This document shows, piece by piece, positions 6,455-10,877 of a stretch of DNA of 10,877 bases; position 1 is the first letter of the stretch, and each line of letters begins with the position of its first letter. The notes beneath the pieces are model-generated. The model saw only the letters and a list, made by a program, of their open reading frames with translations, was not told the origin of the DNA and did no database searches. The position numbers were made by a program, and so were the translations under genes. The DNA comes from Actinomycetota bacterium (GTDB taxonomy: Bacteria > Actinomycetota > Actinomycetes > S36-B12). The stretch spans positions 1 to 10,877 of the forward strand of contig CANMNM010000023.1 of assembly GCA_947499275.1 (NCBI GenBank), given 5' to 3'.

Positions 6455-6958
6455 ATGTCCGCGTCGCCAACCTCCCCTGACGCCGGCGAGTGGATGTCCT
6501 CGAAGACCCCGATTGCCCCACCAAGTTCACTGGATCCAAAACCACGGTTCCTGTCCTACGCAGCCTTGGTCACCGGCGTTTGGTCGGGCCTGCTGTCTCT
6601 CATTGTTTTTGCAATAGCGCGACTCTTCGGGGTCCCCATGGATGTGGTGCTCGAGGGAACAACCATTCCCGTTTATTGGTTCGCCGTTTTGCTGGTACCA
6701 ATCGCAGCGGCCCAGGTCGGTGCCATGGCCTCACTGCTTGCGCGTGGAATTTCCCATGCACAGAGAATTGTTTTTTGGGTAGGGACCGTAGTTGCAATAG
6801 CTTCAATTGCGGCGCCTTTCCTAACGGCAACTTTGGTTTCCACTGCAATAGTTTTGGCGATCATGCATGCAATCACATGGGGATTGGTAGTGCCACAGAT
6901 TGCCCGCATTATTGGTGACACCGAACCCAATGCGCACGTAGATCGAGTTCTTCTGTGA
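6455..6958 (+). CDS. Four-helix membrane protein, DUF6069-like, first gene of the DPA operon
   Basis: Function unknown. From ATG 6455 the product is 167 residues: a Pro/Ser-rich cytosolic-looking N-terminus of about 30 residues, then four hydrophobic segments at roughly 34-55, 70-93, 102-122 and 123-145, and a short charged tail. The pattern resembles the DUF6069 family of small actinobacterial membrane proteins. That is recalled by shape, not confirmed. An in-frame GTG at 6401 would add 18 basic, unconserved-looking residues with no ribosome-binding site, so 6455 is preferred. Its TGA overlaps the GTG of the prenyltransferase gene by four bases, so the two are translationally coupled. It lacks the motifs of PAP2-type phosphatases and is not clearly a GtrA protein. 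Its position suggests a role in handling polyprenyl-phosphate sugars. Confidence 0.8.
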   Translation: MSASPTSPDAGEWMSSKTPIAPPSSLDPKPRFLSYAALVTGVWSGLLSLIVFAIARLFGVPMDVVLEGTTIPVYWFAVLLVPIAAAQVGAMASLLARGISHAQRIVFWVGTVVAIASIAAPFLTATLVSTAIVLAIMHAITWGLVVPQIARIIGDTEPNAHVDRVLL

Positions 6959-7860
6959 CGGAGAGAAACGCCAAGGGTAGGTCGCTGCCCGTTGCAATGA
7001 TTGTTGCGATGCGCCCACGTCAATGGGCGAAAAACGTTTTAGTTTTTGCCGCGCCTCTCGCGGCCGGTCAACTTTTTGAAGTAGATATTTTCTGGCCCAG
7101 TGTCGGCGCTTTTGTCATGTTCTGTTTGATTTCAAGTGCCACCTACTTAATAAACGATGCCAAAGACCGAGAAAGTGACCGCGAGCATCCATCGAAATAC
7201 AAGCGACCAATTGCGGCTGGGGAAATCTCTGTCCCCTTGGCAATTTCATTCGCCGCGGTGCTTGCAGTTATTTCACTCGTCGGCTCGTTTCTTATTGCAC
7301 CTGCCTTGGCGGGAGTGGTGCTCGCATATGCAGTATTTACTCTCAGTTATTCACTGCTGCTCAAACACGAGCCGGTTATTGAACTAGTACTACTTTCCAT
7401 GGGGTTTTTACTTCGGGCAGTTGCCGGTGGTGCGGCATCTGGTCTCCCCATCTCTCAATGGTTCTTAATTGTCGCTGGCTTCGGTTCGCTATTTATGGCA
7501 GCTGGCAAGCGTTACAGCGAACTAAAGCGTGAAGAGACCACCGGTCCCCAAATACAAAATCGACGTAAGTCACTCGATGGTTACTCACTGGGTTACCTGC
7601 GCTTTGTGTGGGGAACCGCTGCTGCGGTCACAATCATGGGTTACGCACTATGGTCATTTGACGTGGCTCTCACGCCGTCGTCTTTGCCGTGGGCGCAGTG
7701 GAGCCTGCTCCCATTCGTGATGGCAATTTTGCGGTACGGAATTGTGATTGACCGCGGTGACGCCGAAGCGCCCGAGGATGCCGTGATCGCAGATAAAGGA
7801 CTACAAGTATTGGGTGCCGTGTGGCTCATCCTTTTCGCTTTGGGAGCACTGGGCGCATGA
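6955..7860 (+). CDS. ubiA: Decaprenyl-phosphate phosphoribosyltransferase (DPPR synthase, UbiA family)
   Basis: Integral membrane prenyltransferase-fold enzyme that joins phosphoribosyl pyrophosphate to decaprenyl phosphate, the committed step to decaprenylphosphoryl-arabinose. The product is 301 residues with about eight or nine hydrophobic segments. The Asp-rich metal site N67DAKDRESD75 is followed by EHPSKYKRPIAAGE. A second conserved block begins YSLLLKHEPVIE at residue 132 and continues to RAVAGG, then FGSLFMAAGKRYSEL and YLRFVWG. These segments align closely, from memory, with M. tuberculosis Rv3806c, not with the quinone- or heme-pathway members of the family. The start is GTG 6955 (RPRQWAKNVLVFAAPL follows at the usual place), overlapping the previous stop by four bases. 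Its own stop overlaps dprE1 by four bases (ATGA). Polyprenyl chain length in this organism is unknown. Confidence 0.93.
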   Translation: MTERNAKGRSLPVAMIVAMRPRQWAKNVLVFAAPLAAGQLFEVDIFWPSVGAFVMFCLISSATYLINDAKDRESDREHPSKYKRPIAAGEISVPLAISFAAVLAVISLVGSFLIAPALAGVVLAYAVFTLSYSLLLKHEPVIELVLLSMGFLLRAVAGGAASGLPISQWFLIVAGFGSLFMAAGKRYSELKREETTGPQIQNRRKSLDGYSLGYLRFVWGTAAAVTIMGYALWSFDVALTPSSLPWAQWSLLPFVMAILRYGIVIDRGDAEAPEDAVIADKGLQVLGAVWLILFALGALGA

Positions 7861-9197
7861 GTGAGGCGGTTGCAACACAACTTTCTGGCTGGGGCCGCAC
7901 CATGCCCACCGTTGCCCAACTCGTAGAGGCCAATTCATCAAGTCAAATAGCTGACTTGATCACGCAATCAAGTTCACGGGGTGTTCTGGCCCGAGGCCTG
8001 GGCCGCTCCTACGGTGATGCGGCACAGTCGGGTGGTGCAACCGTGATCGACATGACCACCATGACCGATTTCATTCTCAATCCAGACAGCATGAGTGTCA
8101 CAGCTGATGCCGGTGCGAGTATCGACAGCATCTTGCGAGAGATTGTTCCCCGAGGTTTTTTTGTTCCCGTGTCTGCCGGTACCCGAATCATTACCGTCGG
8201 TGGTGCAATTGCTGCTGACATCCACGGAAAGAATCATCACCGTGATGGAAGTTTCGGTGCACACGTCACTGAAATGGTGGTCATTGACGGCCTTGGTGAG
8301 CAACACACGTTGACTCCGAAAGACTCAAAGTTTTGGGCAACCATCGGTGGCATGGGCTTGACGGGAATTATTACAAGAGCAACTTTTACCGTTATTCCGA
8401 TTCAAAGTTCCTATATTTCCGTGGACACTGAACGGGCGAAGACCCTGGACTCGGTCATGTCTTCAATGATGGAACGTGACCACGAATACCGCTACACGGT
8501 TGCCTGGATCGATAGTGTTTCATCTTCTGGCCGTGGCGTGATTACCCGTGGAGACCACGCATCAATCGCGCAGTGCAATTCCGAGGGGATCAAAGACCCA
8601 GAAAGTTACGATCCCAAAAATATTGCAACAGCACCCGGACTGGTCCCACGTGGGCTTCTTAATAAATTAAGTGTGCGGGCATTCAATGAAGGTTGGTATC
8701 GAAAGCACCCACGCTCACGCAGCGGTGAGCTCCAACGAATAGGTGCGTTCTTTCACCCGCTCGATGGTGTTCAAGACTGGAATCGGATTTATGGACCCCG
8801 TGGCTTCCTGCAATATCAATTCCACGTACCCGACACTGCCAGTGACCTCGTTGGAGTTGCACTGAGTAAATTGCGTGAGATCGGAGCACCCAGTTTCCTC
8901 ACCGTTCTAAAGCGTTTTGGTCCGGGGAATCAGGGCCCACTGTCATTCCCGCAATCAGGTTGGACTTTGGCAGCAGATCTGCCCGCTGGTATTTCTGACC
9001 TTGGTCGAACACTTGACGAACTTGATGACCGCGTTAGTGCCGTAGGTGGGCGACTTTATTTGGCAAAAGATTCACGTCAATCTCCGGCAAATTTTGCCCG
9101 GACCTACCCGCGCCTTGATGAATGGCGTGGGATCCGTGACACCATGGACCCCAACCACGTTTTTGCTTCTGATTTATCTCGTCGACTTGAAATCTGA
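7857..9197 (+). CDS. dprE1: DprE1, decaprenylphosphoryl-ribose 2'-oxidase (FAD)
   Basis: FAD enzyme of the vanillyl-alcohol-oxidase type that oxidises decaprenylphosphoryl-ribose at C2', the first half of epimerisation to arabinose. The start is ATG 7857 inside the ATGA overlap with ubiA; an upstream in-frame GTG at 7821 lies inside ubiA and is unlikely. The product is 446 residues (M. tuberculosis about 461). FAD-binding motifs RGLGRSYGDAAQSGG and SAGTRIITVGGAIAADIHGKNHH (His123, counterpart of mycobacterial His132) are intact, as are GPRGFLQYQF, FGPGNQGPLSFP, YLAKDSR with Lys404 (counterpart of Lys418) and the C-terminal MDPNHVFASDLSRRLEI. Unusually, in GWTLAADLP the residue aligned with mycobacterial Cys387, the benzothiazinone target, is Ala372. 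Catalysis does not need that cysteine. DprE2 follows immediately. Confidence 0.95.
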   Translation: MSEAVATQLSGWGRTMPTVAQLVEANSSSQIADLITQSSSRGVLARGLGRSYGDAAQSGGATVIDMTTMTDFILNPDSMSVTADAGASIDSILREIVPRGFFVPVSAGTRIITVGGAIAADIHGKNHHRDGSFGAHVTEMVVIDGLGEQHTLTPKDSKFWATIGGMGLTGIITRATFTVIPIQSSYISVDTERAKTLDSVMSSMMERDHEYRYTVAWIDSVSSSGRGVITRGDHASIAQCNSEGIKDPESYDPKNIATAPGLVPRGLLNKLSVRAFNEGWYRKHPRSRSGELQRIGAFFHPLDGVQDWNRIYGPRGFLQYQFHVPDTASDLVGVALSKLREIGAPSFLTVLKRFGPGNQGPLSFPQSGWTLAADLPAGISDLGRTLDELDDRVSAVGGRLYLAKDSRQSPANFARTYPRLDEWRGIRDTMDPNHVFASDLSRRLEI

Positions 9198-9209
9198 AAG
9201 GAAATTGAC

Positions 9210-9968
9210 ATGCTCGATGCACTGGGTGAACCACAGTCCGTTCTCGTCTTGGGTGGAACGAGCGAAATCGCACTGGCAACTATCAAAGAGATGCCCAGGC
9301 ACCGACTACGCAGAGTTCTCTTAGCAGGTCGTCCTTCAGAATCACTTGATGCGGCAGTTGCGCAACTCAAAGCCCGCAACATTGCTGGTGTTGAGTCAAT
9401 TGAATTCGACGCAAAAAACACAGACACCCATGGCGCGATCATTGACGCAGCCTTTGACGCCTCTGACATTGATGTAGTGATTTTGGCATTCGGTGTTCTC
9501 GGCGACCAAATGACCGCGGAGGAAGATCCCAGTCATGCCGTTGAAATAGCGACAGTGAACTACACCGGTTCGGTCAGTGCCGGGTTACACATTGCGCGGA
9601 GATTAAAAAACCAAGGCCACGGAACACTAGTTGTCCTCTCCAGTGTCGCTGGGGACCGAGCACGCCGTTCCAACTTTGTTTACGGGTCAACAAAAGCAGG
9701 ACTGGACGCATTTGCCCAAGGCCTTGATGCTGCACTAGAAAAAACTGGCGCCCACGTACTCATTGTCCGACCAGGTTTTGTTCGAACCCGTATGACAAGT
9801 CATCTCCCGGAAGCACCAATGACAACGAACCCAGAAGATGTTGCGAAAATAATTGTGTCAGCACTGAAAAAGGGCAAGAGCACCGTCTATGCACCCGGAC
9901 CATTGCGCTTTGTCATGGCTGGACTAAAGACTCTGCCCAAGCCGCTATTTCGTAAACTGCCCAGCTAA
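9210..9968 (+). CDS. dprE2: DprE2, decaprenylphosphoryl-2-keto-ribose reductase (SDR)
   Basis: Short-chain dehydrogenase/reductase that reduces the 2-keto intermediate made by DprE1 to decaprenylphosphoryl-arabinose using NAD(P)H. The product is 252 residues. The dinucleotide loop is an atypical GGTSEIA (15-21) as in mycobacterial DprE2, the catalytic Ser145 lies in LSSVAGDRARRSNF, and Tyr158/Lys162 are in NFVYGSTKAGLD. PGFVRTRMTSHLPEAP and the C-terminal FRKLPS also match DprE2 as I recall it. AAGGA (9198-9202) lies seven bases before ATG 9210, and the gap after dprE1 is 12 bases. The stop codon lies in the first unit of a 9-bp tandem repeat shared with the convergent gene. Confidence 0.95.
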   Translation: MLDALGEPQSVLVLGGTSEIALATIKEMPRHRLRRVLLAGRPSESLDAAVAQLKARNIAGVESIEFDAKNTDTHGAIIDAAFDASDIDVVILAFGVLGDQMTAEEDPSHAVEIATVNYTGSVSAGLHIARRLKNQGHGTLVVLSSVAGDRARRSNFVYGSTKAGLDAFAQGLDAALEKTGAHVLIVRPGFVRTRMTSHLPEAPMTTNPEDVAKIIVSALKKGKSTVYAPGPLRFVMAGLKTLPKPLFRKLPS

Positions 9969-9989
9969 TTGAGCTAATTGAGCTAATTA
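9963..9989. repeat. Three tandem 9-bp units carrying stop codons for both convergent genes
   Basis: AGCTAATTG, AGCTAATTG and AGCTAATTA run head to tail at 9963, 9972 and 9981. The TAA in unit 1 (9966-9968) ends dprE2, and further in-frame TAAs follow at 9975 and 9984. On the other strand the TAG at 9985-9983 in unit 3 ends the SDR gene, with further in-frame TAGs at 9976-9974 and 9967-9965. No GC-rich terminator hairpin is seen between the two genes. Confidence 0.8.
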
Positions 9990-10714
9990 AGGTCGTATAC
10001 CGGCCCAAGGGTTTGTCCACCGTCAACGACAAACTCTGATCCGGTTGAGTAGGTCGCTTCGCTCACCAAGTACAGCATCAACTTTGCCACTTCTTCGCTA
10101 TGGCCAATTCTTGGGATCGCTTGACGCTTAAAGCTAATTGACAGCCCCGAGGACATATCGGTTTCAATGATTCCGGGGTGGATTGATACAACTCGAATAT
10201 TGAACCGGCCCAAGTCGAGTGCGGCAGACTTTGTTAGTCCGCGCACCCCCCATTTGCTGGCAACATATGCGGACATGTCGCCGTAACCGACGAGACCGGC
10301 AGTGGAAGAAATATTGACCACCACTGCTGAACCGGCTTTTTTCATCGACTCAACGCAATGGCGAATTCCAAGGAAAGTCCCGGTGAGATTGATCCCAATG
10401 ATCCGGTTCCATTCATCAAGTTCGGTAGTGTCAACTCGACCAAGACCAACAACTCCGGCGTTATTAATCAAAATGTCAATGGGACCGAATTCTTTTTCGG
10501 TTGCCGCCACGGCGGCAATCCAGTCACTCTCACTTGTGACGTCGAGGTGTAGGTAGCTCCCCCCAATTTCTTGGGCAAGGGCAGCGCCCTGTTCATCCAG
10601 CACATCACAGACAACCACGAAGGCGCCTTCAGCAGCTAAAGCACTGCAATGACTGGCGCCCATTCCTTTGGCGCCACCGGTGACTAATGCAACCTTGCCA
10701 TCAAGTTTTCCCAT
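9983..10714 (-). CDS. SDR oxidoreductase, FabG3 / 20-beta-hydroxysteroid dehydrogenase-like
   Basis: Classical short-chain dehydrogenase of 243 residues. It has TGGAKGMG for the cofactor (from Thr12), Asp37 at the end of the second strand, which favours NAD(H) over NADP(H), NNAG at 84-87, and the catalytic tetrad Asn109, Ser137, Tyr150 and Lys154. VRGLTKSAALDLG, HPGIIETDM and YSTGSEFVVDGGQT resemble mycobacterial Rv2002 (FabG3), whose product acts on 20-keto/3-keto steroids. Substrate cannot be read from sequence, so glucose-1-dehydrogenase or 3-oxoacyl reductase labels are possible in databases. ATG 10714 has AAGG (10725-10722) seven bases upstream. It lies 21 bases downstream of a membrane-protein gene on the same strand and is probably co-transcribed with it. 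It is convergent with dprE2, so a role in the DPA pathway is not implied. Confidence 0.9.
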   Translation of the reverse strand: MGKLDGKVALVTGGAKGMGASHCSALAAEGAFVVVCDVLDEQGAALAQEIGGSYLHLDVTSESDWIAAVAATEKEFGPIDILINNAGVVGLGRVDTTELDEWNRIIGINLTGTFLGIRHCVESMKKAGSAVVVNISSTAGLVGYGDMSAYVASKWGVRGLTKSAALDLGRFNIRVVSIHPGIIETDMSSGLSISFKRQAIPRIGHSEEVAKLMLYLVSEATYSTGSEFVVDGGQTLGPVYDLN

Positions 10715-10735
10715 GCGAGAACCTTAGGTGCAAAA

Positions 10736-10877
10736 CTACTTTTTGGTGAGGACTCCATTGAGTTCCTCGGGGGTGAAGGGACCGTAGCCACCTTCGCCGG
10801 TCGTGAAATGGAAAAGTGCAACGGAGAAAATAGATTGCAATGCAGAACTGAGTAGCGCTGAAATCATGATCAACACA
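10736..10877 (-). CDS. C-terminus of a membrane protein (5' end outside window), possibly DUF6159 family
   Basis: Only the last 46 codons are visible, ending at the TAG (10738-10736). The visible part is a hydrophobic segment (VLIMISALLSSALQSIFSVA) followed by LFHFTTGEGGYGPFTPEELN and a short lysine-ending tail. The layout of a final membrane helix, then an aromatic/TTG segment and an EEL-containing tail, recalls the C-terminus of DUF6159 integral membrane proteins. With so little sequence this is a weak guess. The SDR gene begins 21 bases downstream on the same strand, so the two probably form an operon. Confidence 0.65.
   Translation of the reverse strand, partial: VLIMISALLSSALQSIFSVALFHFTTGEGGYGPFTPEELNGVLTKK

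Noticed and set aside
7821..7856. GTG 7821 as the start of dprE1
   Set aside because: It lies within the ubiA coding region; ATG 7857 in the ATGA overlap gives the length and N-terminus expected of DprE1.
9960..9990. Intrinsic terminator between dprE2 and the SDR gene
   Set aside because: The sequence is AT-rich tandem repeat with no stable GC stem or following T-run.

Overview
This is a stretch of an actinobacterial chromosome. GC content looks moderate, only slightly above half by eye, which is lower than in Mycobacterium or Streptomyces. The gene set is strongly mycobacterial in character: FadE5-type acyl-CoA dehydrogenase, Mec/CysO/CysM, MoeZ, DPPR synthase (UbiA), DprE1 and DprE2. Genes are tightly packed, with GTGA and ATGA overlaps. 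The moderate GC suggests a smaller-genome, possibly aquatic, actinobacterium, but the lineage is inference.

Layout. (1) Positions 1-1589, minus: 5' part of a FadE5-like acyl-CoA dehydrogenase running off the left edge, with a promoter and a perfect palindrome at its predicted transcription start. (2) 1786-3330, plus and divergent: a 4-coumarate-CoA-ligase-like acyl/aryl-CoA synthetase. (3) 3358-6354, plus: mec, cysO, cysM and moeZ, a compact cysteine-synthesis module. MoeZ adenylates and sulfurates the Gly-Gly tail of CysO, CysM transfers that sulfur to O-phosphoserine-derived aminoacrylate, and the JAMM protease Mec releases cysteine and regenerates CysO. An imperfect 17-bp tandem repeat lies between cysM and moeZ. 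(4) 6455-9968, plus: a four-helix membrane protein, then ubiA (DPPR synthase), dprE1 and dprE2, chained by 4-nt overlaps and a 12-nt gap. This is the pathway to decaprenylphosphoryl-arabinose (DPA), the arabinose donor for arabinogalactan-type cell walls. (5) 9983-10714, minus and convergent: a FabG3/20-beta-hydroxysteroid-dehydrogenase-like SDR. Upstream of it, at 10736-10877 minus, is the C-terminus of a membrane protein cut by the right edge. Three tandem 9-bp units between the convergent genes carry in-frame stops on both strands.

No mobile elements, CRISPR arrays, tRNAs or rRNAs were seen, and no gene-free stretch exceeds 300 bases. The most noteworthy points are the fully clustered CysO sulfur relay, the alanine in DprE1 at the position of the benzothiazinone-reactive cysteine, an unassigned four-helix protein translationally coupled to DPPR synthase, and several short repeats in the gaps between genes.
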